Of a stretch of DNA of 19,413 nucleotides, positions 7,864 through 16,365 are shown piece after piece. Each line of letters opens with the position of its first letter. Positions within the stretch are counted from its first letter, which is position 1. A model generated the notes under the pieces. It saw only the letters and a program-made list of their open reading frames with translations, was not told the origin of the DNA and searched no databases. The position numbers and the translations under genes were made by a program. The stretch is from REDI01 sp964586865 (lineage in GTDB: Bacteria > Myxococcota_A > UBA796 > GCA-2862545), in the NCBI GenBank assembly GCA_964586865.1, contig CAZPJM010000065.1, positions 1 through 19,413 on the forward strand, in the 5' to 3' direction.

Positions 7864-8252
7864 CGCGGTCGCGTCGCCACCGCCACATCCCGATACCCGA
7901 CCCGCCGGACCTCGCTCACGACATCGACGACGCGCTGGAGGTGGGTCTGGGCATCGGCGACGAGCACCGCTCGGACGTGCCGGGCGCGGGCCGCCTGCAG
8001 GGCTGTCGTCAGGCCCGCCGGGCGGACCGGTTCGCCGTCGATCTCGAAGCTGCCATCCTCCAGCAGCACCACGTGCAGCGCGTCGGCCTCGGCGGGTCGA
8101 GCCTGATCGGCGGTCGGGACGTCGAGGTCCACGCGCTCCTGGTCCACGAACCGGGCGACCAGCACGACGAAGATCAGCAGCAGGAAGACGATGTCGATCA
8201 GGGCGGTCATCCCGACCCGCGGGGGCCGCCTCGTGGGCCGGGGCAGCCGCAT
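7860..8252 (-). CDS. exbD: ExbD-like proton-channel subunit
   Basis: Single-TM partner of ExbB, 130 residues (typical 130-145). The cytoplasmic N-terminus is basic (RLPRPTRRPPR). The TM segment GMTALIDIVFLLLIFVVLVA carries D20, the conserved membrane aspartate (Asp25 in E. coli ExbD) used for proton translocation. The periplasmic domain (ERVDLDVPTADQARPAEADA onward) has the expected alternating strand/helix pattern ending in VGYRDVAVA. The ATG at 8252 is preferred because it overlaps the exbB stop by one base (TGATG); a GTG directly upstream (8255) is an alternative. The stop overlaps the tonB start by four bases. Confidence 0.93.
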   Translation of the reverse strand: MRLPRPTRRPPRVGMTALIDIVFLLLIFVVLVARFVDQERVDLDVPTADQARPAEADALHVVLLEDGSFEIDGEPVRPAGLTTALQAARARHVRAVLVADAQTHLQRVVDVVSEVRRVGYRDVAVATRPR

Positions 8253-8982
8253 CACGGGCCCGCCGCCTCGTCCAGGATCCCGGCCAAGCCGGCCTCGATG
8301 GCGACCCGGAGGCGCTCCAGCCTGCGCTCGAACCACATGTGGGCACCCAGGCTCGGAATGGCGACGATCAAGCCCGCCGCCGTCGTGAGCAGCGCCTTCC
8401 AGATCCCGGATGCGAGCAGGGCCGCGTCCACCCGGGCGCCCCCTTGCTCCAGGCTCCCGAACNNNNNNNNNNNNNNNNNNNNNNNNNNNNNNNNNNNNNN
8501 NNNNNNNNNNNNNNNNNNNNNNNNNNNNNNNNNNNNNNNNNNNNNNNNNNNNNNNNNNNNNNGGATGCGAGCAGGGCCGCGTCCACCCGGGCGCCCCCTT
8601 GCTCCAGGCTCCCGAACAGGTCCACCATGCCGAAGACGGTGCCCAGCAGGCCGAGCAGGGGGGCCGCCTGGACGAGGAAGGCCAGCACCGTCAGGTCTCC
8701 CGAGAGCTCGTCGAGCTCGGGACCTGCCGCCTCGAGGGCGGCACGCTCCACCGCGTCCGGGCCGCGCTCGGTCGCCGCCGTGGCACGGGCGAGCACCCGC
8801 GCGAGCACCGGGGCACCCTCGTCGTCCGACGGAGACACCGGGTGGACCACCCCCACCCGACGTCGATGAAAGCGCCAGGCCGTGCGCACGATGGCCGCGA
8901 CCGCGACCACCGAGCACACGTACAGCGGGATCATGGTCCAGCCAGCGGCTCCGAGCAGCTCGCCCACGGACGCGCGCAGCAC
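8252..8982 (-). CDS. exbB: ExbB/TolQ/MotA-family proton-channel subunit, split by an artificial gap
   Basis: Three-TM proton-channel subunit that energises TonB. As printed it is interrupted by 100 Ns and a frame change. Collapsing the gap plus one copy of the flanking 55-bp duplication removes 155 bases and restores one 191-residue frame from GTG 8982 to TGA 8252. TM1 is WTMIPLYVCSVVAVAAIV (15-32). TM2 is LTVLAFLVQAAPLLGLLGTV with the conserved APLLGLLGTVFGM. TM3 is ALLTTAAGLIVAIPSL with the TT pair. Residue 144, where E. coli ExbB has a Glu in a GIxEAL context (from memory), is Lys (GIWKAL); I believe such variants occur in ExbB-like proteins of other phyla. The GTG start lies two bases after the upstream lipoprotein stop. 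Confidence 0.88.
8408..8462. repeat. 55-bp copy, left of the N gap
   Basis: Identical over 55 of 55 bases to 8563-8617. It begins GGATGCGAGCAGGGCC and ends CCAGGCTCCCGAAC. Both copies encode the same ExbB stretch (FGSLEQGGARVDAALLAS), consistent with one genomic copy seen at two contig ends. Confidence 0.95.
8463..8562. other. Assembly gap of exactly 100 Ns
   Basis: A run of 100 undetermined bases lies between two identical 55-bp contig ends. A fixed 100-N spacer is a scaffolding convention, not a measured distance. Confidence 0.99.
8563..8617. repeat. 55-bp copy, right of the N gap
   Basis: Exact duplicate of 8408-8462, ending at the gap edge on the other side. A 55-base overlap matches a common assembler k-mer length, pointing to an unmerged contig overlap and not a biological tandem duplication. 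Confidence 0.95.
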
Positions 8983-8984
8983 GG

Positions 8985-9635
8985 CTACTCGACCTCGACG
9001 TCGAAGGTGATCTGCACCCCGTTGTGTCCACCGATGGCCCCGAAGCCGTCGCTGGCGACCGTCTCGGCAAGGCCCTCGATCTTGGTCGGGGCGTCGTTCT
9101 CGAGGGGGAGGTGCCGGAGGCTCACCGTCAGCTCGCCGCTGCCCCAGGCCAGCGTCGTGATGGTGTTCTCCATGCCGAAGGGCAGCCCATCGGCATCCGT
9201 GTCGGCGTAGGCGTGACGGAGGATGGCGTTCGGGTTGTCGCCGGTCGCGGGTCCCTCGACGGCCGAGCCGGTGAAGAAGAACTGGTGGGTCCGGTCCTCA
9301 GCCGCAACCTCCGGCGTGACATCCTCGGGGGGATCCTCCAAGTCGTTCCACACCTCGATGTCCAGCGCGTACTCCTGGGCGTGGTGATGACCATGGCCCG
9401 AGCTGTCCGGCAGTAGGATGTCGTCGACGATGGGATCACCGTCATTCTCCGGGTCGGACCACTGAAAACTCAGGGTCTCACCGCCTCCGGACGGGGTGAA
9501 GTTGAGGATGAGCGTCGTGATCAGGCCATGGTTGTGTCCGTGGTCGTGGTCATGGTCGTGCTCGTGGTCCTCGACATCGGAGCAGGCTCCGGTGAACAGC
9601 AGCGCGATGGGCGCCAGTCGGGTGATGATCTTCAT
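8985..9635 (-). CDS. His-rich metal-binding lipoprotein beside the receptor
   Basis: Predicted lipoprotein of 216 residues. ATG at 9635 is chosen because it has a GGGAG ribosome-binding site and starts a signal peptide (MKIITRLAPIALLFTGAC) with the acylated Cys at 18. Immediately after comes DHEHDHDHDHGHNHG, and a second cluster GHGHHH lies near residue 85, both suited to Zn/Ni/Cu binding. The rest is a beta-rich domain (LITTLILNFTPSGGGETLSF, then HQFFFTGSAVEGPATG, ADTDADGLPFGMENTITTL, GSGELTVSLRHLP, VQITFDVEVE). It resembles a conserved lipoprotein family I recall from Bacteroidota, often encoded beside TonB-dependent receptors; this is from memory. It starts 22 bases after the receptor stop and ends two bases before exbB. 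Likely role: capture metal near the receptor or in the periplasm. Side of the membrane is unknown. Confidence 0.8.
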   Translation of the reverse strand: MKIITRLAPIALLFTGACSDVEDHEHDHDHDHGHNHGLITTLILNFTPSGGGETLSFQWSDPENDGDPIVDDILLPDSSGHGHHHAQEYALDIEVWNDLEDPPEDVTPEVAAEDRTHQFFFTGSAVEGPATGDNPNAILRHAYADTDADGLPFGMENTITTLAWGSGELTVSLRHLPLENDAPTKIEGLAETVASDGFGAIGGHNGVQITFDVEVE

Positions 9636-9657
9636 GGGGGTCTCCCTTGGGGGTGGA

Positions 9658-12153
9658 TCAGAAGTCGACGCCGACGCGCACTCGGACATCGCGCCCGGGC
9701 TGGTCGGCGTAGTAGCGGAGCAGGCTCGTGTACTCGCGGTACGCGGTGTCGAGCAGGTTGCGGACCTCGGCGCCGATCCGGATCGCGGGCGTGCCGCGAA
9801 GGACGGTCGAAGCCGACAGGCCGAGCAGCGCGTAGCCGGGGGGTGCCGGGGCAAAGTCGACACTGTCGTCGACGCGCGACTGACGGGCGATCAGGTCGGC
9901 GGTGACCCGCACCTCGGTCTCGCGCAGCGGACCTGCGGGCGGGGGCCGACCGACCAGGGCGAGGCGCAGGTGGTCGGGGGGCGTGCCGATCAGGTGCGCC
10001 CCGGTGCCACGGTCCTGAGCACGCACCAGGGACCCCACGGCGTCCAGGCCCACCGGCGCGCTCGGCCCCACGGAGAGCGCGCCGTCGACACCGTAGACGA
10101 CCGCATCGATGGGCTGGTAGGTGTAGCGGGGCCAGGTGCCCCGGATGGTGACGTCCAGGCTCGGCTCGCCCGCGTCGTTCAGGTCGGGCGAGAAGTAGAT
10201 GTAGTCGTCGACGCGCTGGGCGTGGCCGGACACCTCGAGCTCCACCGCCGGGAGCCGCAGCCCGCCGGTCGTGGACAGCCCCCAGGCGCGCTCGACGCCC
10301 AGATCGGGGTAGCCCAGCGCGAACACGGGGAACGAGGGCGCGCTGCCGATGAGGTACAGCTCGTCGACGTTGGGGAAGCGGCTCGCCGACGACAGGTCGA
10401 CCTTGAGGTCGAGCACATCGGGCACCACGTGCGCCACCGCCCCCACCGACAGCGAGGCGGTCTCGTAGGCGGCGGGGCAGCGGGCCTGACCCTCCAGCGC
10501 CTCGCAGGACGTGCCGTCGAGGGTCCCCCGTCGGACGTGCCGGCCGTAGTCGTAGTCGTTCATGAACGCGACGCGGGACAGGCCGTCGAGTCGGCCGCCG
10601 ACCTCGAGATCGACCCGAGACATCGACAGCCGCTCGTACGCGAACACCCCGCCGCCGAAGCTCCGGTAGTTCGGCAGCAGCGCATAGCCCCGGTACACAT
10701 TCTCCTGGAACGAGCCCTGCACCCCCATGCCGCCCGACAGGCGACCGATGGACAGGACCTTTTCCGGGTGGCGGTAGAGCAAGTCCAGCGAGTGGGTGCG
10801 CAGGGTGAAGTCGTACTGCGGGCCGGTGACCGCCTCGCGCACCTGGTCAAACTCGCGGCGACGGTTCAGCTGGAAGGCGTAGGTCGCCTCCAGGCTGCCC
10901 CACCCCCCGAACAGCTCCGCATCCAGGGTCCCGATGTCGTGGGACACGTCCTGGTAGGGACGGTCGATGGTGAAGGTCGTCGACCACAGGTCGGCGGTGA
11001 CCGGCTTGTCGGCCTCGAGCTGGGCCCGGAAGTCCGACGGGCTGCTGTTGCGCACGCCGTAGAACACCCCGGCGCGGAAGTCGTGGTGGTGCCAGGAGGC
11101 GCGGAGCCGACCGCCATCCCACCGGTAGCCGAGGGTCCCGCCCAGGTTGAACGTCCGCGAGGCGGTGTTGCCGAGCACGTACTCCGGGGCCCGGCGATTC
11201 GCCCCGATGGCCCCGTTGCCCTCGACACGCAGGGTGAGACCCGGCACCGAGGCGGGCGCGGCATCGAGGCGGAGCGCGGCGTAGGGGCGCCGACCGTTGC
11301 TGGCGAAGGCAGCGAGCGCCTTGCCTCCAATGCCGGGCTCGGTCCGCAGGGGCGGCGGCTCGACCAGGATCACACCCCCGATGGCGTCGGGGCCGTAGCG
11401 GGCACCCGCAGCGCCTCGGACGACGCTGATGGACCCGGCCGAGAACGGGTCGATCTCGGTGGCGTGGTCCGGGCCCCACTTCTGGCTCTCGTGGCGAACG
11501 CCGTCGTACAGCACCAGCAGGCGGCGCTCGTGGTGCCCGCGGATGATCGGCTTGGCCGCATCCGCGGTGCCGCCTGCCGTGCGCACGCCGGGCACCGTGG
11601 CCACGGCCTCGGCGAGGTCGTCCCCGGCCGCCCGCTCCAGGTCCTCCCCGTCCAGGGTCGTCCGCGCCCGGGTGTCCTCCAGGTCGGGGTCGGTGCCGTG
11701 AACGACGATCTCGACATCGGCGTCTTCGGCGGGATCCGCCGGGGGGGCGAAGTGGAACCGGACGCGGGTGGTCACCGCCACGGGCTGTCCGTCGCGGGTC
11801 GCGGGCGCGAACACGAGCTTGGAGGCCGCATCGAGCGCCGCCTGGTAAAACACCGCCGGGCCGGACTCGACCCGCACGCCCGTCACCCGGCCCTGGGGGT
11901 CCACGTCGACCAGCACGCTGACGTCGCCCTGCGCACCCGTCCCCCGCGCGGCCTCGGGGTATCCGGGAACCACCCGCTCCGTCAGCCGCGGCGGCGTCAC
12001 CGTGACGGACGGGGATGTGGCGGTGCCCGTACCTGACGGGTCCGCCCAGGCGGTCCCGGCGAGCCCGACCGCACACGCACATGCACAGCACCGGACGAAC
12101 GGTGCGGCGTGCGGGCCGAGTCGCCGGCTGTAGCGCTGTAGCATACCGTGCAT
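9658..12153 (-). CDS. TonB-dependent outer-membrane receptor with an N-terminal TonB-C-like domain
   Basis: Outer-membrane active transporter, 831 residues. A signal peptide with likely cleavage at AWA-DPS (37/38) contains an odd Cys cluster (CCACAC, 22-27). Residues 56-137 form a TonB C-terminal-like domain (VVPGYPEAARGTGAQGDVSV, SKLVFAPATRDGQPV). The plug is about 145-270 (GDDLAEAVATVPGVRTAGG, KPIIRGHHERRLLVLYDGVR, SISVVRGAAGARYGPDAIGG). A beta-barrel with alternating strands ends in a terminal Phe (RVRVGVDF), as for BAM substrates. The segments DGVRHESQKWGPDHATEIDP and NVDELYLIGSAPSFPVFALG-YPDLGVERA resemble ZnuD-type metal receptors, so zinc is the favoured cargo by inference. A second ATG three codons in (12144) is an alternative start. 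It is the first gene of the minus-strand operon. Confidence 0.93.
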   Translation of the reverse strand: MHGMLQRYSRRLGPHAAPFVRCCACACAVGLAGTAWADPSGTGTATSPSVTVTPPRLTERVVPGYPEAARGTGAQGDVSVLVDVDPQGRVTGVRVESGPAVFYQAALDAASKLVFAPATRDGQPVAVTTRVRFHFAPPADPAEDADVEIVVHGTDPDLEDTRARTTLDGEDLERAAGDDLAEAVATVPGVRTAGGTADAAKPIIRGHHERRLLVLYDGVRHESQKWGPDHATEIDPFSAGSISVVRGAAGARYGPDAIGGVILVEPPPLRTEPGIGGKALAAFASNGRRPYAALRLDAAPASVPGLTLRVEGNGAIGANRRAPEYVLGNTASRTFNLGGTLGYRWDGGRLRASWHHHDFRAGVFYGVRNSSPSDFRAQLEADKPVTADLWSTTFTIDRPYQDVSHDIGTLDAELFGGWGSLEATYAFQLNRRREFDQVREAVTGPQYDFTLRTHSLDLLYRHPEKVLSIGRLSGGMGVQGSFQENVYRGYALLPNYRSFGGGVFAYERLSMSRVDLEVGGRLDGLSRVAFMNDYDYGRHVRRGTLDGTSCEALEGQARCPAAYETASLSVGAVAHVVPDVLDLKVDLSSASRFPNVDELYLIGSAPSFPVFALGYPDLGVERAWGLSTTGGLRLPAVELEVSGHAQRVDDYIYFSPDLNDAGEPSLDVTIRGTWPRYTYQPIDAVVYGVDGALSVGPSAPVGLDAVGSLVRAQDRGTGAHLIGTPPDHLRLALVGRPPPAGPLRETEVRVTADLIARQSRVDDSVDFAPAPPGYALLGLSASTVLRGTPAIRIGAEVRNLLDTAYREYTSLLRYYADQPGRDVRVRVGVDF

Positions 12154-12227
12154 GCCGGAGCCGTATCGACGTCGGGTTGCTATGGCAACTGAGTTGCAAT
12201 AACGAGGGGCCCCGACTGGAGACCCTC
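12154..12227. promoter_or_regulatory. Divergent intergenic control region
   Basis: These 74 bp separate the start of the receptor operon (minus) from the start of the ZigA-like operon (plus), so it must hold both leaders and probably both promoters. It is visibly more AT-rich around 12176-12203 than its surroundings. No convincing -35/-10 pair is readable on either strand. A ribosome-binding GGAG lies at 12218-12221, six bases before the plus-strand GTG. Confidence 0.7.
12176..12203. promoter_or_regulatory. Nested palindromic operator candidate (Zur/Fur-like)
   Basis: Two overlapping perfect dyads are present: GTTGC-TATG-GCAAC (12176-12189) and GCAACT-G-AGTTGC (12185-12197). They run into GTTGCAATAAC (12193-12203), an imperfect dyad. 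Half-sites of GTTGC thus alternate in direction across 28 bp, as expected for cooperative dimer binding. Location between two metal-related operons and the ZigA-type downstream gene suggest a zinc-responsive Fur-family repressor. The sequence does not match the GTTATA-TATAAC Zur consensus of gammaproteobacteria exactly. No regulator gene is in the window. Confidence 0.5.
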
Positions 12228-13420
<1,193 letters not shown>

Positions 13421-13424
<4 letters not shown>

Positions 13425-13810
13425 GCGCGGCCTGGCTCGACCGGCTGGGCGGTGTCGCGAGCCTCGCCTGCGCCCTTCACTGCGCGGTGTTCGGGCTGGC
13501 ACCCGCGCTCGTGACCCTGGTGGGCCTCGAGCTGTTCGCTGGCGAAGCCTTCGAGTGGGGCTTCTTCGCCCTCGCGCTGGTCTTCGCGACCCTCGCCGCG
13601 GCCCTGGGATACCGGGCCCACCGGACGGCGTGGGTGCCCCTCGGCTTCGCCCTGGGCGGCGGGATGCTCGTCGTCGCTCGTCTCGCCGAGGCCCTGGCGC
13701 TGTTCGAGGGCGGCGCCGTCCTGGCGGTGTGCGCCGGGCTCCTGCTCGTCGGCTTCCACGTGGCCAACACCCTGCGCATGCGGGCGTGCGAGGAGGCGTG
13801 CTGCCCATGA
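13421..13810 (+). CDS. MerC-domain inner-membrane protein
   Basis: Small integral membrane protein of 129 residues, four predicted TM helices (about 8-33, 44-64, 70-92, 95-116). The first helix has the MerC-family CALHC motif (C17, H20, C21) after DRLGGVASLA, and the C-terminus is Cys-rich (C123, C127, C128; RACEEACCP). MerC was described as a mercury uptake protein in mer operons, but no merR, merT, merP or merA lies nearby. MerC-domain genes next to COG0523 GTPases are more likely tied to essential-metal handling. ATG overlaps the upstream stop (ATGA), and its stop overlaps the next gene the same way. Metal specificity is unknown; zinc import or sensing is a guess from context. Confidence 0.85.
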
Positions 13811-14805
13811 CCCGACCCATCCCCGTCACCCTGCTGACCGGCTTTCTCGGGGCGGGCAAGACCACGTTGCTGAACCACCTCCTGCGAGCCACCGGGGACG
13901 GACAATTCGCCGTCATCGAGAACGAGTTCGGCTCGGTCGGCATCGATGGCGAGCTCGTCGACCCGGGGGCGGCGAGCGTGATCCCACTCGCCGAGGGGTG
14001 CGTCTGTTGCGACGTCCGCGAGGAGCTGGTCGACGCGTTGATCGGCCTCGTGACCGGCCCGTCCAGCCGCCCTGAGCGCGTGCTGATCGAGGCCTCCGGG
14101 CTCGCCGATCCCGCACCCGTCCTGCGCACGATCGCAGTGCTCGGGGCCCCCTTCTACATGGACGGCGTCGTCACCGTGGTCGATGCCGGCAATGCCGCGC
14201 GCGATCTGGAGGCCGAGCCGACGTGGAGCAGCCAGCTCGCGTGCGCCGATGTGGTGGTGCTCAACAAGGTCGATCGGGTCGACGACGCCGAGCTGCAGCG
14301 GCTGTCCGACGCCCTGGCCGCGCGCAATCCGGCGGCCCGCCTCCTACGCGCCACCCATGGCCGGGTCCCCGTCGAGGCGCTGCTCCCCCCCCCGGGACAG
14401 GTGCTGCTGCCCGAGACCTCGGGCATCCACGACGACCAGGATGCACACGACCATGACCACCATCACGACCGCGACATCACCTCCGTGGTGCTCGACGTGG
14501 CCGGCGCGCTCTCCATCGAGGCCCTCGACGCGTGGCTGGGTGAGGTGCTCCGCTCGCCCGACGCGGAGATCCTCCGCGTCAAGGGAATCCTCTCGCTGCA
14601 TGGCCAGGGCCGGCGCTTCGTGCTCCAGGCCGTGCGCGACGTCGTCGACCTGCATCCCGACCGGCCCTGGGGGGATGCGCCGCGCGAGACCCGGCTGGTG
14701 ATGATCGGACGTGGCCTGGACGCCGCCCGCCTGCGGGAGGGGCTGACGGCGACGCGCGTGTTGACGGAACCCATGCTGGACGCGGAGGGTGCCCATGGTG
14801 GCTGA
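13807..14805 (+). CDS. Second COG0523 (CobW/YjiA-like) GTPase with His-rich loop
   Basis: G3E-family GTPase of 332 residues, shorter and distinct from the first. Walker A is G12FLGAGKT, the Glu-rich switch (FAVIENEFGSVGIDGELVD) is typical of YjiA-like members, the CxCC motif is C65-V-C-C68 (AEGCVCCDVREEL), Walker B region LIEASGLADP, and specificity motif NKVD. A His-rich loop (HDD-QDAHDHDHHH, 208-220) separates the GTPase from the C-terminal CobW_C domain (ILRVKGILSL, RLVMIGRGLD). His loops are common in zinc- or nickel-linked COG0523 proteins. ATG at 13807 overlaps the merC stop. Together with the first GTPase it may serve a different client or metal state. The exact client is unknown. Confidence 0.92.
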   Translation: MTRPIPVTLLTGFLGAGKTTLLNHLLRATGDGQFAVIENEFGSVGIDGELVDPGAASVIPLAEGCVCCDVREELVDALIGLVTGPSSRPERVLIEASGLADPAPVLRTIAVLGAPFYMDGVVTVVDAGNAARDLEAEPTWSSQLACADVVVLNKVDRVDDAELQRLSDALAARNPAARLLRATHGRVPVEALLPPPGQVLLPETSGIHDDQDAHDHDHHHDRDITSVVLDVAGALSIEALDAWLGEVLRSPDAEILRVKGILSLHGQGRRFVLQAVRDVVDLHPDRPWGDAPRETRLVMIGRGLDAARLREGLTATRVLTEPMLDAEGAHGG

Positions 14806-15961
14806 CGCCCTCCTGCTCCCGCTGCATCGCGTGGCCCTGGTGGTGCTGATGGTGGCGTTCAGCTGTGCGCCGCGCGCCGCGGTCGAACCGGCGGGTCCCT
14901 CGGCGGTCGGCCCCTCCGGCGCCTCGGCGACCCCATCCAAGCCCGCCCCGGCGAGCACACCCGCCCCCGCGAGCCGCGAGCCGGTCCCCGCGCCCGAGGA
15001 CGGTGCCGCGCTCTACGCCCGGTACTGCGCGCTCTGCCACGGCGCCGATCGCGAGGGCTACGCCGCGGACGACGCCCCTTCCTTGCGATCCCCCGAGCTC
15101 ATGGGGGCCGCCCCGGGTGGCTACCTGTGGACCGCCATCGCCTATGGCCGCCCCGGGACCCCGATGGCAGCCTTCGCGGAGGGCCAGGGAGGGCCCCTCG
15201 ATCACGACGCCCAACACCGCCTGATGGACTGGCTGATCGAGACGGCGGAGGTCGAGCGCAAGCCCGTGGAGGACGGCGCCGTGAGCGGTGATCCGGACCG
15301 CGGGCAGGCGGTGTACGCGGCCCACTGTGCCGAGTGTCACGGCGCGTCAGGCGAGGGCGGCACGGGCACCGCCCTGGCCAATCCGGTGTTCCTCGCCACG
15401 GCCAGCGACACCTTCATGCGTGACACGGTGCGCCGCGGCCGCACCGGCACCCCGATGCCCGCCTTCGCGGAGCGCCTGCCCGCCGCGGACATCGACGCGG
15501 TGGTGTCCTTCCTGCGCTCCCGCTCGACCGGCTGGGACGCGCCTCCACCCGTCCGGGTCCGTCCCCCCGACCCGTCGAAGGCGGTGCTGAACCCCCAGGC
15601 ACCTGTCGCCACCCTGGAGCACCGCGAGGACCGCTTCGTCAGCGCTGCCAGCGTCGCCTCCGCCATCGAGCGCGGCGAGCGGCTGGTCCTGCTTGATGCC
15701 CGCCCCCTGTCCGACTGGCAGCGGTCCCACCTGCCCGGCGCCCTCCCCATGCCCTTCTACGACGGCGTCGACGCCATCATCCCCCACCTGCCCGACGACG
15801 GCACGCCCATCGTCGCCTACTGCGCCTGCCCGCATGCCGCGTCCGGCAAGGTCGTCGATGCCCTGACCGAGCGCGGATTCACCGCGGCCCGCATCCTCGA
15901 CGAGGGTGTGCTGCACTGGGCAGCCCAGGGCTACCCCCTTGAGCTCGGAGAGACCCCATGA
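14795..15961 (+). CDS. Di-haem cytochrome c / rhodanese fusion lipoprotein
   Basis: Predicted exported electron-transfer protein of 388 residues. ATG at 14795 has GGAGGG five bases upstream; GTG 14789 and GTG 14798 are alternatives. An N-terminal hydrophobic stretch ends at C24 (VAFSC), a possible lipoprotein acylation site, followed by a Pro/Ala linker to about residue 68. Two cytochrome c domains follow: haem motif C78-ALC-H82 with Met ligand M124 (GTPMAAF), and C178-AEC-H182 with M221 (GTPMPAF). Residues about 280-385 are a rhodanese domain (LVLLDARPLSDWQRSHLPGA) with catalytic-loop Cys343 in AYCACPHAASG. The two GTPMxAF repeats suggest duplication of one cytochrome domain. It overlaps the GTPase gene by 11 bases and the next ORF by four. 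Why a metal operon needs a cytochrome-rhodanese protein is not evident. Confidence 0.88.
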   Translation: MVADALLLPLHRVALVVLMVAFSCAPRAAVEPAGPSAVGPSGASATPSKPAPASTPAPASREPVPAPEDGAALYARYCALCHGADREGYAADDAPSLRSPELMGAAPGGYLWTAIAYGRPGTPMAAFAEGQGGPLDHDAQHRLMDWLIETAEVERKPVEDGAVSGDPDRGQAVYAAHCAECHGASGEGGTGTALANPVFLATASDTFMRDTVRRGRTGTPMPAFAERLPAADIDAVVSFLRSRSTGWDAPPPVRVRPPDPSKAVLNPQAPVATLEHREDRFVSAASVASAIERGERLVLLDARPLSDWQRSHLPGALPMPFYDGVDAIIPHLPDDGTPIVAYCACPHAASGKVVDALTERGFTAARILDEGVLHWAAQGYPLELGETP

Positions 15962-16365
15962 GCGACCACACCGACCACATCCACGACCACGCCGACCATG
16001 TCGAGGAACAGGCGGATCACGCCGCCTGGCGGGCCGACCACACGAGGTGGCGGCTCGAGCACGCCAAGCTCCTCGCGGCGATCCGAAGGATCGAGGCGGA
16101 GCTTCACGAGCACGAAGCGCACCTCCTGGAGCATGAGGCGCAGATCGCTCGCCACGAAGCGGCCATCGAGCAGCACGAGGGCCGGATCGCCCAGCACGAG
16201 GCCGGCGCCGGCGGTTCCGAGCACGACGGCGCCCATGCCGCCCACGCCGAGGCCCATCGGCACCACCAGGCCTTCGCCACGCACCACGAGGAGCTGCGCG
16301 CCCGACATGAGGCGATCCACGCGCGACTGGCCGGCCTGGGCGATCTGTTCGACGGGCCGGCATGA
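15958..16365 (+). CDS. His-rich heptad-repeat (coiled-coil) protein
   Basis: Predicted soluble cytoplasmic protein of 135 residues with 25 histidines (18.5%) and no signal peptide or TM segment. Histidines occur in two exact seven-residue registers: H7, H14, H21, H28, H35, each preceded by Asp or Glu (H14 lies in ADHVEE, H35 in LEHAKL), and H52, H59, H66, H73, H80, each followed by Glu (EHEAQIARHEAAIEQHEGRI). The second array has Ile/Leu at regular spacing, as in a coiled coil. The two arrays are offset by three residues, which is what an a/d-type stripe shift would give. A third His cluster (89-110) follows. I know no named family with this pattern. Metal buffering or storage in the cytoplasm is the simplest inference. 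ATGA overlaps couple it to genes on both sides. Confidence 0.85.
   Translation: MSDHTDHIHDHADHVEEQADHAAWRADHTRWRLEHAKLLAAIRRIEAELHEHEAHLLEHEAQIARHEAAIEQHEGRIAQHEAGAGGSEHDGAHAAHAEAHRHHQAFATHHEELRARHEAIHARLAGLGDLFDGPA

Noticed and set aside
8463..8562. Natural tandem duplication or insertion in exbB
   Set aside because: The duplicated 55 bases lie exactly at the two edges of a 100-N spacer and their collapse restores the frame, so an assembly artefact explains it better.
9496..12036. 846-codon plus-strand open frame opposite the receptor gene
   Set aside because: It is the complement of the TonB-dependent receptor and its lipoprotein, which have signal peptides, plug and barrel motifs.
15958..16300. 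Repeat array or CRISPR-like periodicity in the His-rich gene
   Set aside because: The 21-base periodicity follows from the heptad amino-acid repeat; units are not identical and there are no spacers.
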